A stretch of 64,000 nt of DNA from Vibrio tubiashii (GCF_028551255.1 NZ_CP117029.1:2976001-3040000); one strand, 5' to 3'; counted from the first letter of the stretch, positions 18,599-30,540 are shown. Numbers and translations are program-made. Notes: a model not told the origin generated them from the sequence alone.

Positions 18599-19175
18599 CT
18601 TTGACCTCTGCTTTAAGCTGATAGGTGTAAGCTCGGACGCGAAAATGCAGTGTGCTGCTTTCTAAACTGACGCGATGCCAATAGACGTCATCAAAATTTA
18701 TAATTCGCGGTAACGAGGCAATTGCCGCAGAAAAATCGCCGATATCGTGATAATCGCCAGTCAATTCAATGTTGAGTGGCAGCTTGTAAAGAAACGCTTG
18801 GTTGTGTTTGTGCCCCCAATCAATTCGAGTAAAGGTCAGGGAGTTTTGTAAGCCGACCTGATTGACTGACGCCAACATAGAAGCGAGCTCTTTTTGCGCC
18901 GGCAATTGACGCGATAGATAGTCATAGCGCTGTGACAGCTCATCAAGCTGAGCCTTCATTGTAGGTAACAACACCACTTTTTTCGTTTTCAATGCTATTG
19001 AGGTTTTGTGCTGCTGCTCTTGCTGTTTAAGAACATCGAGTTGTTCAAGCTTAGGCTGAACAAACAACCAATAACCGCCTCCTTGTAAAATCACCATCAA
19101 CACGGCCATTAAAACTAGCTGATAAGTAAGTGGCCACTCGCCTATCTCTTCAATATCAAGGTTAAAGCGATTCAC
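18588..19175 (-). CDS. pilO: Type IV pilus inner-membrane protein PilO
   Basis: 195 residues: a short cytoplasmic N terminus, one membrane helix (about 20-42, LVLMAVLMVILQGGGYWLF), a periplasmic coiled coil (LDVLKQQEQQHKTSIALKTK onward) and a ferredoxin-like domain ending in FRVRAYTYQL. It pairs with PilN as the alignment scaffold. It overlaps both pilN (14 bases) and pilP (11 bases), so the operon is tightly coupled. Confidence 0.92.
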   Translation of the reverse strand: MNRFNLDIEEIGEWPLTYQLVLMAVLMVILQGGGYWLFVQPKLEQLDVLKQQEQQHKTSIALKTKKVVLLPTMKAQLDELSQRYDYLSRQLPAQKELASMLASVNQVGLQNSLTFTRIDWGHKHNQAFLYKLPLNIELTGDYHDIGDFSAAIASLPRIINFDDVYWHRVSLESSTLHFRVRAYTYQLKAEVKDES

Positions 19176-19725
19176 TCTGACCTCCTAAAAGAGAAAAAGA
19201 GACGCGATATGATTGGTACGTACTGGCAAATCGAGCCGTACCATGAACAATGGAATGCATCTCGACGTTAGTTACTGCGGGTGATTTTTCGAGATTATCT
19301 AGCATGGTGGCAAGATGAGAAGTTGAATCGCTGATCCCAGCAAGTTCAACCTGCAGACCATTGATCTTTAGCTTGTCGATGTAAACACCAGCTGGAATCA
19401 GCTCGGGCAATAAATTCATAAAGTCTGTGGTTTTATTGCGCTGTTTCTGCAAACCCTCAATAACCGACAAGCGGGTAAGTAGAGCTTGATGCTCTCTTTC
19501 AACGACTTTCAGTTGGTTAAGCTGCTGGTCCAATTGCTCTCCATGACGAACGAGGTAATCATTGCGCTCAGATTGCCGATTCTGTTGCTGCACTATATAA
19601 CTGCCGATGCCCCACTGGATAATCACAGCAATGACTAACGTAACCATCATCAGCACTCCAAAGCGCTTTTGGCGATAATCTCGCAGCTCTTCACGCCACG
19701 GCAATAGATTGATGCTATGCAGCAT
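19162..19725 (-). CDS. pilN: Type IV pilus inner-membrane protein PilN
   Basis: 187 residues starting MLHSINLLPWREELR. The N-terminal INLLPWR motif binds the PilM groove and is diagnostic. A membrane helix (about 22-43), a coiled coil and a ferredoxin-like domain follow. Start at ATG 19725, overlapping the pilM stop by 11 bases; a longer frame within pilM is rejected because it loses the N-terminal motif. Confidence 0.93.
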   Translation of the reverse strand: MLHSINLLPWREELRDYRQKRFGVLMMVTLVIAVIIQWGIGSYIVQQQNRQSERNDYLVRHGEQLDQQLNQLKVVEREHQALLTRLSVIEGLQKQRNKTTDFMNLLPELIPAGVYIDKLKINGLQVELAGISDSTSHLATMLDNLEKSPAVTNVEMHSIVHGTARFASTYQSYRVSFSLLGGQSESL

Positions 19726-20710
19726 GACGACTCTCCAACCAAGTGAGCGCGCGCAGAGCAATCCCAGCCGCCGATGTGAACCTATGCCCATTGGTCAACA
19801 GATTATCGGATAGCTGTTGGTTCGTTGTTGAAAAAAGAGTCAGCGGGTTGAGAAGCTCACATTCAATGGCAAAGTGCGCGCTGATGTCATTTGCAAGAAC
19901 AGGCATGGCAGCCCCAACACCAGACAGCCAAATCCCTTTAACACTCTTACCGTGCATAGAAGCAATAAGCTGTAAATTGCGTTGGATTTTATCTAGTAAC
20001 TCAGCAGTGAACTCTTCACGGCTTTGCGCCAGACTTAAGCAAAGGTTTGAATCCACCTCTTTTTCATGGGTTGCGAAAACGATGTCTTTGCAAAAAGGCG
20101 CTTTATCAGCAAGGTCCATACATAACGAAGCGTGGTCAAAACCAACATCGATCAGAAGCCAGTCGGTTTTCACCTGTTGTCGCGCAGCAAGTTGCCAAAT
20201 ATGCACTAAAGCATGGGCACGTAAATCAACCACAACGGGTTGGAAGGAAGCGCTTTTGAACACTTCAACTCTAGGGTCAACCAGCTCTTTTTTCGTCGCG
20301 TATACTTGGTAGTGAGTTTGCGGTGACTGTCCATCAGTGGTCAGGGGAACATAATCTAAGTAGAGATCGTCAATTGGAAACGGAGTTTGGTGAGAAAATG
20401 CATCGGAAATAGCATACTCAATTTCATTGTCGCTAAGCCCGCTATCTATCTGTAATACCTTACTTATTACCGCATTATCTGGTATCGCTAATGCAACTTT
20501 CGTACTAAATCGCGGCAAACTCTTCCTTAGTTCTTTGAGTTTCTTTACAATTTTCTGATAATTTGACATATGGTTATCAGAGAAAATGCCCGCTTCGATT
20601 GGCAATTCTCGATAGTCGACAAGAGCAAATGTGCCCTTGTTTGGCTTGAGAACCACCGCTTTAATACTGTGGTGTCCAATTTCAATGCCTGTAACTAATG
20701 ATTTACCCAT
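19715..20710 (-). CDS. pilM: Type IV pilus assembly ATPase-fold protein PilM
   Basis: 331-residue cytoplasmic actin/FtsA-like protein with the phosphate loop VTGIEIGHHSIKAVVL at its start, a second block IDVGFDHASLCM and the adenosine motif GIWLSGVGAAMPVL. It binds the PilN N-terminal peptide and links the inner-membrane platform to the motor ATPases, which are not in this window. First gene of pilMNOPQ and divergent from mrcA, the order common in gammaproteobacteria. In Vibrio this operon serves DNA uptake on chitin; no competence regulatory site is evident here. Confidence 0.94.
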   Translation of the reverse strand: MGKSLVTGIEIGHHSIKAVVLKPNKGTFALVDYRELPIEAGIFSDNHMSNYQKIVKKLKELRKSLPRFSTKVALAIPDNAVISKVLQIDSGLSDNEIEYAISDAFSHQTPFPIDDLYLDYVPLTTDGQSPQTHYQVYATKKELVDPRVEVFKSASFQPVVVDLRAHALVHIWQLAARQQVKTDWLLIDVGFDHASLCMDLADKAPFCKDIVFATHEKEVDSNLCLSLAQSREEFTAELLDKIQRNLQLIASMHGKSVKGIWLSGVGAAMPVLANDISAHFAIECELLNPLTLFSTTNQQLSDNLLTNGHRFTSAAGIALRALTWLESRHAA

Positions 20711-20850
20711 GCAGCTTAGCTCCGTACTTTTTGCTTAGCTCATTTGCTTAAATTGATGGTTAAATAAGCACATAGACAAAATGAGCTAGATTTTTAGCTT
20801 AAAGTACAAGGGTTTACACTTAGTGAACCCAATCAATCAGGGAATCTCCG

Positions 20851-23370
20851 GTGAAGTTCATAAAGCGACTACTTATATTCACATTGATTTGCATAATTCT
20901 TGGGGTCGGTACGATATTCGGCTTCTACTTGTATGTGAAGCCAGAGCTACCAGACGTAGCAACATTGAAAGACGTAAAACTGCAAACTCCAATGCAGGTG
21001 TTTAGCCAAGACGGTAAACTGATCTCCCAGTTCGGCGAGAAACGTCGTATCCCTGTCGCTTATGACGATATTCCACAGCATCTGATCGAAGCGCTAATCG
21101 CAACAGAAGATAGCCGCTTTTACGATCACCCTGGTATCGACCCGATTGGTATTACTCGCGCGGCCGTCGTGGTTGCACTTTCAGGCTCGGCCAAGCAAGG
21201 TGCAAGTACCATTACTCAGCAGCTAGCTCGTAACTTCTTCCTTTCCAATGAAAAGAAGATCATGCGCAAAATCAAAGAGATCTTTATTGCTATCCATATC
21301 GAACAACTTCTTAGCAAAGAAGAGATCATGGAGCTGTACGTCAATAAGATCTTCTTAGGTTATCGCTCTTATGGCTTTGGTGCCGCGGCGCAAACCTATT
21401 TTGGTAAAGAGCTTCAAAAACTCACACTCAGTGAGATCGCTACGCTTGCCGGTATGCCAAAAGCGCCTTCAACCATGAACCCTATTTACTCGCTTGAGCG
21501 TGCGACGAACCGTCGCAATGTCGTACTACTGCGTATGCTCGACGAGAAATACATTACTCAGGCTGAGTATGAAGAGGCTCGCGGTGAAGAGATCGTTGCA
21601 CGCTATCATGGTGCAGAAATCGAGCTAAGTGCCCCATACGTTGCAGAGCTAGCGCGCGCTTGGATGGTTGCTCGCTACGGTCAAGAAGAAGCGTACACAT
21701 CAGGCATGAACATCTACACCACGGTAGATTCAAAGCTTCAAGCAGCAGCAAACAAATCGGCGATCGACAACTTGCTGGCTTACGATGAGCGTCACGGCTA
21801 CCGCGGTGCGGAAAAGGTTCTTTGGCAGCCAGGCAAACCAGCCCTTGATGAGCAGAAAATAGATAAAACGCTCGACAACGTTCCAACTTATGGTCAGCTC
21901 GTTCCTGCTGTTGTCACTAAGGTAGATAACAAACAAGCAACCATTTGGGTTAAGGACCAAGGGATCAACACCTTAGAGTGGGATGGCATCAAGTGGGCTC
22001 GTAAATTCCTCACTGATGATCGCCAAGGTCCACCGCCAAGCAGTGCCAAAGATGTCTTAGCTGAAGGTGAGCAAATTTGGGTGCGTGAAGTTGAAAGCAC
22101 AGTTGAAGGCCAAGCTCCAAGCTTCGCTTGGCACCTAAGCCAAGTGCCGAATGCGAACACTGCATTTGTTGCCATGAACCCTGAAAATGGCGCCGTCTTG
22201 TCGTTGGTTGGTGGTTTTAACTTTGTTCATAACAAGTTTAACCGTGCCACTCAGTCAGTACGTCAAGTTGGTTCAAGTATTAAACCCTTTATTTATGCCG
22301 CTGCGATCGATAAGGGGCTAACACTTGCGACCCTGATCAATGACGCTCCGATTAACCAATGGGATAAGAGTCAAGGTACAGCTTGGCGACCAAAGAACTC
22401 GCCACCAACTTACATTGGCCCTACTCGCTTACGTATTGGTTTAGCACAATCGAAAAACGTAATGGCTGTGCGCGTATTGCGTGAAGTCGGCCTTGATGAA
22501 ACGCGCCAATACTTAACACGCTTTGGTTTCGATATAGACCAAGTGCCGCGTTCAGAAACCATTGCTCTTGGTGCGGGTAGCTTAACACCAATGAAAATGG
22601 CTCAAGGCTACTCAGTGTTCGCTAATGGTGGCTACTATGTAGAACCCTTCTATATCAGCCGAGTGGAAGGCCCATTTGGTGACCTAGAATTTGAAGCATC
22701 ACCAAAAGTGGTCTGTCATAAAGACTGCACCCAAGCAGCCACAAGTGACAATGAATTTGCCGAGCAAGATGTGACAACTGAGGTCACTGAAGAGCCTCAA
22801 TATGCTCCACAAGTGATCTCAGAGCAAACTGCATTCTTGATGCGTGAAATGATGTACAGCAACGTCTGGGGTGGCGGTAACTGGCGTGACGGCACAGGTT
22901 GGAACGGTACCGGTTGGCGTGCTCAGAAGCTGCAACGTCGCGACATTGGTGGTAAAACCGGTACGACTAACGACTCTAAAGATGCTTGGTATAACGGTTA
23001 TGGCCCAGGAATGGTCGCTATCGCTTGGGTCGGTTTCGATGATCACACGCGTAAGCTAGGTCGAACCAAAACTAACAGTAATCTCGGCAAAGATCAGATT
23101 ACTGGTGCTGAAGCAGGGGCAAAAACAGCTCAACCGGCATGGGTCGACTTTATGCGTACAGCGCTTGCGGGAGTTCCTCAACAAAGCAAAACGATTCCGC
23201 AAAATATCGTACGAGTTCGAATTGATCGAGACTCTGGTCTCTTGACCAATAAGTTCGACTCTAGCTCTATGTTTGAATACTTCTTAGAAGGTACTGAACC
23301 TACCGAGTACGTCACCAGTGAGATTACTGACAGTATCTACACTTCTGATGGCGGCGAAGAGCTGTTCTAA
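20851..23370 (+). CDS. mrcA: Bifunctional penicillin-binding protein 1A
   Basis: Class A PBP (839 aa) that polymerises and crosslinks peptidoglycan. One N-terminal membrane anchor (about 5-27), a glycosyltransferase domain with catalytic Glu86 in ATEDSRFYDHPG, an OB-like insert, then a transpeptidase with SxxK at 475-478 (SSIK), SKN at 534-536 and KTGT at 702-705. Start is GTG 20851 with AGGGA seven bases before it. Divergent from pilMNOPQ, as is common; it ends in a bidirectional terminator shared with oxyR. Confidence 0.96.
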   Translation: MKFIKRLLIFTLICIILGVGTIFGFYLYVKPELPDVATLKDVKLQTPMQVFSQDGKLISQFGEKRRIPVAYDDIPQHLIEALIATEDSRFYDHPGIDPIGITRAAVVVALSGSAKQGASTITQQLARNFFLSNEKKIMRKIKEIFIAIHIEQLLSKEEIMELYVNKIFLGYRSYGFGAAAQTYFGKELQKLTLSEIATLAGMPKAPSTMNPIYSLERATNRRNVVLLRMLDEKYITQAEYEEARGEEIVARYHGAEIELSAPYVAELARAWMVARYGQEEAYTSGMNIYTTVDSKLQAAANKSAIDNLLAYDERHGYRGAEKVLWQPGKPALDEQKIDKTLDNVPTYGQLVPAVVTKVDNKQATIWVKDQGINTLEWDGIKWARKFLTDDRQGPPPSSAKDVLAEGEQIWVREVESTVEGQAPSFAWHLSQVPNANTAFVAMNPENGAVLSLVGGFNFVHNKFNRATQSVRQVGSSIKPFIYAAAIDKGLTLATLINDAPINQWDKSQGTAWRPKNSPPTYIGPTRLRIGLAQSKNVMAVRVLREVGLDETRQYLTRFGFDIDQVPRSETIALGAGSLTPMKMAQGYSVFANGGYYVEPFYISRVEGPFGDLEFEASPKVVCHKDCTQAATSDNEFAEQDVTTEVTEEPQYAPQVISEQTAFLMREMMYSNVWGGGNWRDGTGWNGTGWRAQKLQRRDIGGKTGTTNDSKDAWYNGYGPGMVAIAWVGFDDHTRKLGRTKTNSNLGKDQITGAEAGAKTAQPAWVDFMRTALAGVPQQSKTIPQNIVRVRIDRDSGLLTNKFDSSSMFEYFLEGTEPTEYVTSEITDSIYTSDGGEELF

Positions 23371-23389
23371 CGCATTACAGCACGAAAAG

Positions 23390-23426
23390 AAAAGAGGTTG
23401 ATGTTTTCGCATCAACCTCTTTTTTA
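23390..23426. terminator. Bidirectional terminator mrcA / oxyR
   Basis: AAGAGGTTGATG and CATCAACCTCTT form a 12-bp stem with a 6-nt loop (TTTTCG), with T runs on both strands between convergent genes. Confidence 0.9.
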
Positions 23427-23437
23427 TCTGTAACTTA

Positions 23438-24328
23438 TCAGTTGTCTTCAAGCTGGGTTTTGATTGCTTGAGCTAACTGTTCAAAGCGAGATCTTAGCGG
23501 AGAGCCCGGTCGATACGCCAACACGATACTGCGTGAAGGCACCGGATTGGTAGCTGGGACATAACATACCCCATCTTTCTCTTTTTCTTTCGGTAACGAC
23601 AGCTCTGGCAACAAAGTAATGCCCGCACCTGCGGCCACCATATTGCGCAGGGTTTCTAAGCTGGTCGCTTTAAATCGTTCATCGTCTTGCGCGCCCGCAG
23701 CAAAACAGAAGCCTAATGCTTGATCGCGTAAACAGTGCCCATCACCAAGCGCAAGAACGGTTTTACCATTGAGGTCGAGCATATCAACTTGGTCTAGCTT
23801 GGCCCATTCATGGTCACAAGGCACTGCGATGCTCAGTGGCTCATTGTAAACTTCAATCTCTTTGAACTGCGCGGTTTCCGAAACCGACGCCAACACCAAA
23901 CAATCTAACTTACCATCTTCTAACTGGCGAACCAGTTGATGAGTTTGCGCTTCATGCAAAAACAGCTCTAGATCAGGGAAAGCTTCTTTGAGCATAGGAA
24001 TGATTTTCGGCAGTAGATAAGGGCCGACGGTTGGAATAAAGCCAATATGCATAGGACCAACCATTTCACCTGCTTGACCGCTTGCCATATCCTTGAAGGT
24101 CTTCACTTCTGACAGAATACGCTTAGCTTGATCAACCAGCTGTAAGCCCGCATCGGTGAACAGTACTCGGCGACTACTACGCTCTAAAAGTGCCGTGCCT
24201 AGCTCATCTTCCAATTTACGAATTTGACCACTTAGTGTTGGCTGGCTGACAAAGCAAGCTTCTGCGGCTTTACGGAAATGTTTGTGCTCAGCAAGCGCGA
24301 CCAAATACTCAAAATCACGAATATTCAT
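23438..24328 (-). CDS. oxyR: Peroxide-sensing regulator OxyR
   Basis: LysR-family regulator, 296 residues. An N-terminal winged HTH (MNIRDFEYLVALAEHKHFRKAA onward) precedes the co-inducer domain. The redox pair is visible as Cys199 in GHCLRDQ and Cys208 in LGFCF, at exactly the E. coli positions. Oxidation forms their disulfide and activates antioxidant genes. It is divergent from the peroxiredoxin-glutaredoxin gene, with an OxyR-type site between them that suggests autoregulation and activation of its partner. Confidence 0.96.
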   Translation of the reverse strand: MNIRDFEYLVALAEHKHFRKAAEACFVSQPTLSGQIRKLEDELGTALLERSSRRVLFTDAGLQLVDQAKRILSEVKTFKDMASGQAGEMVGPMHIGFIPTVGPYLLPKIIPMLKEAFPDLELFLHEAQTHQLVRQLEDGKLDCLVLASVSETAQFKEIEVYNEPLSIAVPCDHEWAKLDQVDMLDLNGKTVLALGDGHCLRDQALGFCFAAGAQDDERFKATSLETLRNMVAAGAGITLLPELSLPKEKEKDGVCYVPATNPVPSRSIVLAYRPGSPLRSRFEQLAQAIKTQLEDN

Positions 24329-24351
24329 TATCTCTACTCCCCACCTTTAAG

Positions 24352-24388
24352 ATAGAAATCATCTATCAAAACCATAACATTAAACGAT
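24352..24388. promoter_or_regulatory. OxyR binding site between oxyR and prx-grx
   Basis: ATAG-N7-CTAT-N7-ATAA-N7-CGAT fits the four-element OxyR tetramer site ATAG-N7-CTAT-N7-ATAG-N7-CTAT with 14 of 16 element bases. It begins 23 bp upstream of the oxyR start. Confidence 0.8.
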
Positions 24389-24500
24389 TAGAGCTATCAA
24401 AGAATTTCTTCAATAATAAACCCATTGAGACAGAGCACAGTCACTACACTGATAAGACTCCATAATAAAATTAAAATAATCCGCTATTAAGGAAACCAAT

Positions 24501-25232
24501 ATGTTTGCATCTAAAGAAGGTCAAAACGTACCACAAGTTACATTCCCTATTCGTCAGGGTGACGCATGGGTTAACGTCACCAGTGATGAGCTATTCAAAG
24601 ATAAAACAGTGATTGTGTTTAGCTTACCGGGCGCTTTCACTCCGACTTGTTCATCTAGCCATCTGCCACGTTACAACGAGTTGTTCTCAGTTTTTAAAGA
24701 CCACGGCGTTGATGAAATCATCTGTATGTCTGTTAACGATACTTTCGTAATGAATGCTTGGAAGTCAGACCAAGAAGCAGAAAACATCACTTTTATTCCA
24801 GATGGTAATGGCGAGTTTACTGACGGTATGGGTATGTTGGTTGACAAGAATGACCTAGGCTTTGGAAAACGCTCATGGCGGTACAGCATGCTAGTAAAAA
24901 ATGGCGTGGTGGAGAAGATGTTCATTGAGCCAAACGAGCCGGGCGACCCGTTCAAAGTATCTGATGCGGATACAATGCTTAAACACGTAGCACCAGAATT
25001 CAAAACGCAAGAATCGATTACCGTATTTAGTAAGCCGGGCTGTCCGTTCTGTGTCAAAGCTAAACAAGCACTGATTGACAACGACCTTCAATATGAAGAG
25101 ATCATTCTAGGTAAAGATGCGACAACAGTAAGTTTGCGCGCTATTTCTGGCCGCACCACTGTGCCACAAGTCTTTATCGGTGGTAAGCACATTGGTGGCA
25201 GTGAAGAGCTAGATGCTTATTTGGCTCAATAG
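24501..25232 (+). CDS. Hybrid peroxiredoxin-glutaredoxin (PGdx)
   Basis: A 243-residue fusion that reduces peroxides with glutathione. The N-terminal Prx5-type domain (about 1-165) has the peroxidatic Cys50 in [12 protein letters not shown]. The C-terminal glutaredoxin domain (about 172-243) has the CPFC active site at 181-184, TVPQVFIGG and GGSEEL. This is the arrangement of Haemophilus influenzae PGdx, where the Grx recycles the Prx. Divergent from oxyR and likely OxyR-activated. SD AAGGAAA precedes ATG 24501. Confident in family and reaction class. Confidence 0.95.
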   Translation: MFASKEGQNVPQVTFPIRQGDAWVNVTSDELFKDKTVIVFSLPGAFTPTCSSSHLPRYNELFSVFKDHGVDEIICMSVNDTFVMNAWKSDQEAENITFIPDGNGEFTDGMGMLVDKNDLGFGKRSWRYSMLVKNGVVEKMFIEPNEPGDPFKVSDADTMLKHVAPEFKTQESITVFSKPGCPFCVKAKQALIDNDLQYEEIILGKDATTVSLRAISGRTTVPQVFIGGKHIGGSEELDAYLAQ

Positions 25233-25255
25233 TAACTGAGCGATAAATACTCAAG

Positions 25256-25284
25256 AAAAAACGAGCTAAATAGCTCGTTTTTTT
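25256..25284. terminator. Terminator after prx-grx
   Basis: AAAAAACGAGCTA-AA-TAGCTCGTTTTTT is a near-perfect hairpin with flanking A and T runs, between convergent prx-grx and the RidA gene, so it can work both ways. Confidence 0.88.
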
Positions 25285-25297
25285 CGTCGTTCTTGGG

Positions 25298-25645
25298 TTA
25301 CTTTTCTGCAGCAATCACAGAAATTTCAACCAATAAAGCTTCACGTGCCATATCTGCGGTTACACATGCGCGAGCAGGTGCATGACCTTCCGGAACCCAA
25401 GCATCCCAAACAGCATTCATTTCTTGGAAATCTTTCATATCCTTGATGTAGATAGTCGCTGAAAGCATATGCTCTTTATCACTGCCCGCTTCTAGCAGTA
25501 ACTCTTCAACCTTATCTAGCATGGTTTGAGTCTGTTCAGTAATGCCTTTAGTTGCGTCTGCGCAAACTTGGCCACAAAGGTAGATAGTTCCATTGTGCTT
25601 TACAATACGGCTCATTCGTTGTTTGGTTTGTTGACGTTCGATCAT
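25298..25645 (-). CDS. RidA/YjgF-family protein
   Basis: 115 residues with the RidA trimer fold: [41 protein letters not shown] and [11 protein letters not shown], where the Arg of PARACV is the substrate-binding position in enamine/imine deaminases. It is not the canonical RidA by sequence but one of the paralogous subfamilies, whose substrates are mostly unknown. Start at ATG 25645; a GTG nine bases upstream is possible. It is convergent with prx-grx. Confidence 0.85.
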   Translation of the reverse strand: MIERQQTKQRMSRIVKHNGTIYLCGQVCADATKGITEQTQTMLDKVEELLLEAGSDKEHMLSATIYIKDMKDFQEMNAVWDAWVPEGHAPARACVTADMAREALLVEISVIAAEK

Positions 25646-25710
25646 TTTTATCACTTTGAGGTTAATTGAGATATGCTAAGACCTCGTATGTTACCGAATT
25701 AACCGCAATC

Positions 25711-25971
25711 ATGACATGTAAATACTGCAAAAATAGTGACTGGTTCTGGAAGAAAATAGGCCGATGCCAACGCTGCATGGATCAGCTCACTGTCTTATCC
25801 GTGTTATGTTGGATCATCTGGTGGTTCGTTTTTCGTGACAACCCTCAGAGCATCGAGTCTATCGCGCTCATTATGGCAGGCTTTGCTTTCAACGGTTTGC
25901 TGTTCCTTCACCTCTGGATGCGATTTATCATCTTGCCTTGGCGAAAGCGCAAAAAAAGAAACAATAGTTAA
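25711..25971 (+). CDS. DUF3624 small membrane protein
   Basis: 86 residues with no known function. An N-terminal Cys cluster (TCKYCKNSDWFWKKIGRCQRC: two CxxC pairs, zinc-ribbon-like) precedes two hydrophobic segments (about 32-45 and 55-78) and a basic tail PWRKRKKRNN. I recognise it as the DUF3624 family, found mainly in Vibrio. ATG 25711 is chosen because the Cys motif begins immediately; no strong Shine-Dalgarno is visible. Divergent from the RidA gene. Confidence 0.75.
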   Translation: MTCKYCKNSDWFWKKIGRCQRCMDQLTVLSVLCWIIWWFVFRDNPQSIESIALIMAGFAFNGLLFLHLWMRFIILPWRKRKKRNNS

Positions 25972-25980
25972 AACGGACTT

Positions 25981-26114
25981 GCTCAAAATAATCGGTGTCA
26001 AGGCAAGGAGGATAAAAAACGAATTCTATGAGCATAGCTTGCCTATTTGATAGCTGGGCTGGCATTCCAGTAAGTTTTTTTGACAACGAAGCTATGGCAT
26101 CGATTATGAAGAGC
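25981..26114. repeat. Imperfect palindromic intergenic element with ERIC-like core
   Basis: The ends GCTC...ATAATCG and CGATTAT...GAGC are inverted. The centre ATGAGCATAG (26028-26037) followed by CCTATTTGAT matches the core of the ERIC-like element at 40392. I recall similar elements between genes in other vibrios. Arms are degenerate. Confidence 0.6.
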
Positions 26115-26121
26115 AAAAAAG

Positions 26122-26155
26122 AAAAAAGCCCCAAAACCAATGATGGTTTGGGGCC
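26122..26155 (-). terminator. Terminator after argH
   Basis: On the minus strand GCCCCAAACC and GGTTTTGGGGC form a stem with one bulge, then a long T-rich run. Confidence 0.8.
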
Positions 26156-26273
26156 TTCTTAGATTCTTCTAAGAAAAAGCAGTGGTACTTTAATAGACCG
26201 GGCTTTTTCTTAATAGTTCCCAAAAACTTCGATCTTTTTTGATCTTTTATTTAGATCTTTCTGAATCAGTTAG

Positions 26274-28172
<1,899 letters not shown>

Positions 28173-28270
28173 TCACTAGTCGTGCTGGTTAGTAAAATTG
28201 CTTTCGTTTACTCTGAATTAGATTCAGTATTGTTTGATGGTTCAAAGTTACGGCAAATCAGATCAAAAAT

Positions 28271-28305
28271 AAAGTATTAATTCACTTTTTCAACATATTT
28301 ATTCA
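28271..28305 (-). promoter_or_regulatory. Tandem ARG boxes upstream of argH
   Basis: On the minus strand TGAATAAATATGTT and TGAATTAATACTTT each keep a perfect TGAAT half-site and start exactly 21 bp apart, the spacing of paired ArgR boxes. Right halves are poor, so affinity is uncertain. Confidence 0.55.
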
Positions 28306-28343
28306 AAACTAATTTCTTGAGCTAACTCCCTTCTCTGAAAAGC

Positions 28344-28373
28344 AAAAAGCCCACTTGTCTAACCAAGTGGGCT
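28344..28373 (-). terminator. Terminator between argG and argH
   Basis: AGCCCACTTG / CAAGTGGGCT is a perfect 10-bp stem with a 6-nt loop and T5 on the minus strand, 22 bases past the argG stop. Confidence 0.88.
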
Positions 28374-28395
28374 CTAGATTTCTAACCGTCAGTGG

Positions 28396-29610
28396 TTATT
28401 TCTTCTGACTATTCAGTGCACGGATACGGCTTGATAGCGAGTAAAGGCGGATAAAGCCTTCAGCGTGGCTTTGGTCATAAACTTCATCTTCACCAAAGGT
28501 TGCAAACTCTTCGCAGTAAAGGCTGTTGTCTGAACGCTTCTGAGTCACTGTCGCTTGGCCTTTGTATAGCTTAACCACGACTTCACCATTCACGTCTTGA
28601 GCAAGCTCTTCTGATGCCGCCAGAATTGACTTACATAACGGAGTAAACCAACGACCGTCATAAACTAGGTGAGAGGCTTTCACACCAAGCTCTTCACGGA
28701 ACTCAAATGCAGTTTTATCTAGCACAAGTTGCTCTACTGCGCGAAGCGCTTCCATCATGATAGTGCCTCCCGGAGTTTCGTAACAACCACGAGACTTCAT
28801 CCCTACTAGGCGGTTTTCAACGATATCGATACGTCCAACACCATGCTTCACACCTTTGTCATTCAGGTACACAAGTGCGTTGTACGGTGTCATGTTTTCA
28901 CCATCAACACCTACCACTTCGCCTTTTTCAACTTTTAGCGTTACGTATTCAGCTTCATTAGGTGCTTGCTCTGGATCGACTGTCCATGCCCAGCAATCAT
29001 CGTTTGGTGCATTCCAAGTGTCTTCTAACACACCACCTTCTGTCGAGATGTGCCAAGCGTTCGCATCACGTGAATAAATTTTCGTTAGAGAGGCAGTACA
29101 AGGGATATTACGCTCAGCTAGGTAATCAAGACACTCTTCACGGCTGACAAGATCCCATTCACGCCAAGGGGCAATAACATGCAGGTCCGGTGCGAGTGCC
29201 GCAAATGCACCTTCAAAACGAACTTGGTCATTACCTTTACCGGTACAGCCATGACAAAGCGCATCCGCACCAACTTTACGTGCCACTTCCACTTGCGCTT
29301 TAGCAATGATTGGACGAGCCATTGAAGTACCTAGTAAGTACTTACCTTCGTAGTAGGCACCTGTTTTTAGAGTTGGGTAGATGTAGTCTGCCACCATCTC
29401 TTCTTTAAGGTCAGCAATGTAGCACTCCGATGCACCAGAGGCTTTGGCTTTTTCTTCAATGCCTTCTAGCTCTTCCGCGCCTTGACCGACATCAGCGACG
29501 AAAGCAACCACTTCACAATCGTAATTCTCTTTTAGCCATGGAATGATCACTGATGTATCCAGACCGCCAGAATATGCGACAACTACTTTATTTACTTGAA
29601 CTTTGCTCAT
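28396..29610 (-). CDS. argG: Argininosuccinate synthase
   Basis: Joins citrulline and aspartate with ATP. 404 residues of the short (type I) form, unlike the 447-aa E. coli enzyme. Motifs are the PP-loop [10 protein letters not shown] near the N terminus, ATP/citrulline-binding [15 protein letters not shown] and [16 protein letters not shown], and [17 protein letters not shown]. Third biosynthetic gene after argC and argB; the 117-bp gap to argB has no obvious terminator. A terminator follows. Confidence 0.96.
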   Translation of the reverse strand: MSKVQVNKVVVAYSGGLDTSVIIPWLKENYDCEVVAFVADVGQGAEELEGIEEKAKASGASECYIADLKEEMVADYIYPTLKTGAYYEGKYLLGTSMARPIIAKAQVEVARKVGADALCHGCTGKGNDQVRFEGAFAALAPDLHVIAPWREWDLVSREECLDYLAERNIPCTASLTKIYSRDANAWHISTEGGVLEDTWNAPNDDCWAWTVDPEQAPNEAEYVTLKVEKGEVVGVDGENMTPYNALVYLNDKGVKHGVGRIDIVENRLVGMKSRGCYETPGGTIMMEALRAVEQLVLDKTAFEFREELGVKASHLVYDGRWFTPLCKSILAASEELAQDVNGEVVVKLYKGQATVTQKRSDNSLYCEEFATFGEDEVYDQSHAEGFIRLYSLSSRIRALNSQKK

Positions 29611-29727
29611 TTTTCTTTCTCCAAATCCCGGCGCTGCGCGTGGCGGTCAGTGCTGCGGGTTACTTCCTGTTTAATCTATTTTTATCGCTCAACGCCTATG
29701 CATTCAGCTCTAATTCTTTACTACCAA

Positions 29728-30519
29728 CTACTGCGGTAAAAACTGGGTTCCAATGCTCTGTCCGGCAAATAGCTCGGCGAGCTTTTCTGGATAACGCCAA
29801 GTTGCAACTTCAATTGGTCGACCTAAGTCATTAGCCGCTTCGAGTGCTGCGTTCACTTTGACAATCATGCCGTCAGTAATCACATGACCATTGATGAGGT
29901 TCTGCGCTTCTTTTTCATCAAGGCTTTTGATTAGATGACCTTTGCCATCCAGTACACCGCTAACATCCGACAGTAGAACCAGTTCAGCATCTAAGGCTCC
30001 AGCCACAGCTACCGCCGCTTGGTCTGCATTGACATTCATCATCTGGCCTTGCTCTGTTAGGCCGATAGAGCTGATGATAGGTAGAGCGCCCGTTTGCAAA
30101 ATCGCTTGCAGCACGGTTGAGTCTCCCGGTGTCGCCTTACCTACTGCGCCTAATTCTGGGTCTAGCTCTTTGACGTGACATAAGCCGCCATCCGCTAAAC
30201 TCAAACCGACTGCATTAAGTCCATCTTTAATTGCTTGGCCTTGCAGCATCTTGTTGGCTGTTCCGGCTAGCGCGCCTGCAATCACAGGGATTTGCTCATA
30301 AGGGGTTACGCGAAGACCTTCTTTCTTGATTGTCTCAAGTTGCAGTTTCGCCATTAGATCGTCCACCAGATAACCTCCACCGTGAACGATCACAATTCGT
30401 CGCTGAGCTTGCTTTTGGTATTGGGCAATCGCGCCGAATACCTGGCTTAAAGTCTCAGAACACGACAGTGCAGCACCGCCTAATTTGATCACTAATGGAG
30501 TAAGTTTGTTATCTGTCAT
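29728..30519 (-). CDS. argB: Acetylglutamate kinase
   Basis: Phosphorylates N-acetylglutamate, the second arginine step. 263 residues with [24 protein letters not shown] and [15 protein letters not shown] of the amino-acid kinase family. Start at ATG 30519 after AAGGA; a seven-codon upstream extension overlapping the argC end is rejected. It is 21 bases after argC. Confidence 0.95.
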   Translation of the reverse strand: MTDNKLTPLVIKLGGAALSCSETLSQVFGAIAQYQKQAQRRIVIVHGGGYLVDDLMAKLQLETIKKEGLRVTPYEQIPVIAGALAGTANKMLQGQAIKDGLNAVGLSLADGGLCHVKELDPELGAVGKATPGDSTVLQAILQTGALPIISSIGLTEQGQMMNVNADQAAVAVAGALDAELVLLSDVSGVLDGKGHLIKSLDEKEAQNLINGHVITDGMIVKVNAALEAANDLGRPIEVATWRYPEKLAELFAGQSIGTQFLPQ

Positions 30520-30540
30520 TACTTTTCCTTCTCTGCTCAA

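Larger units (their letters stand above)
25972..26273. other. Intergenic region between the DUF3624 gene and argH
   Basis: About 300 bases holding an imperfect palindromic element (25981-26114), the argH terminator (26122-26155) and a further perfect 10-bp inverted repeat, AAGAAAAAGC ... GCTTTTTCTT, around 26172-26212. No gene is seen. Confidence 0.6.
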
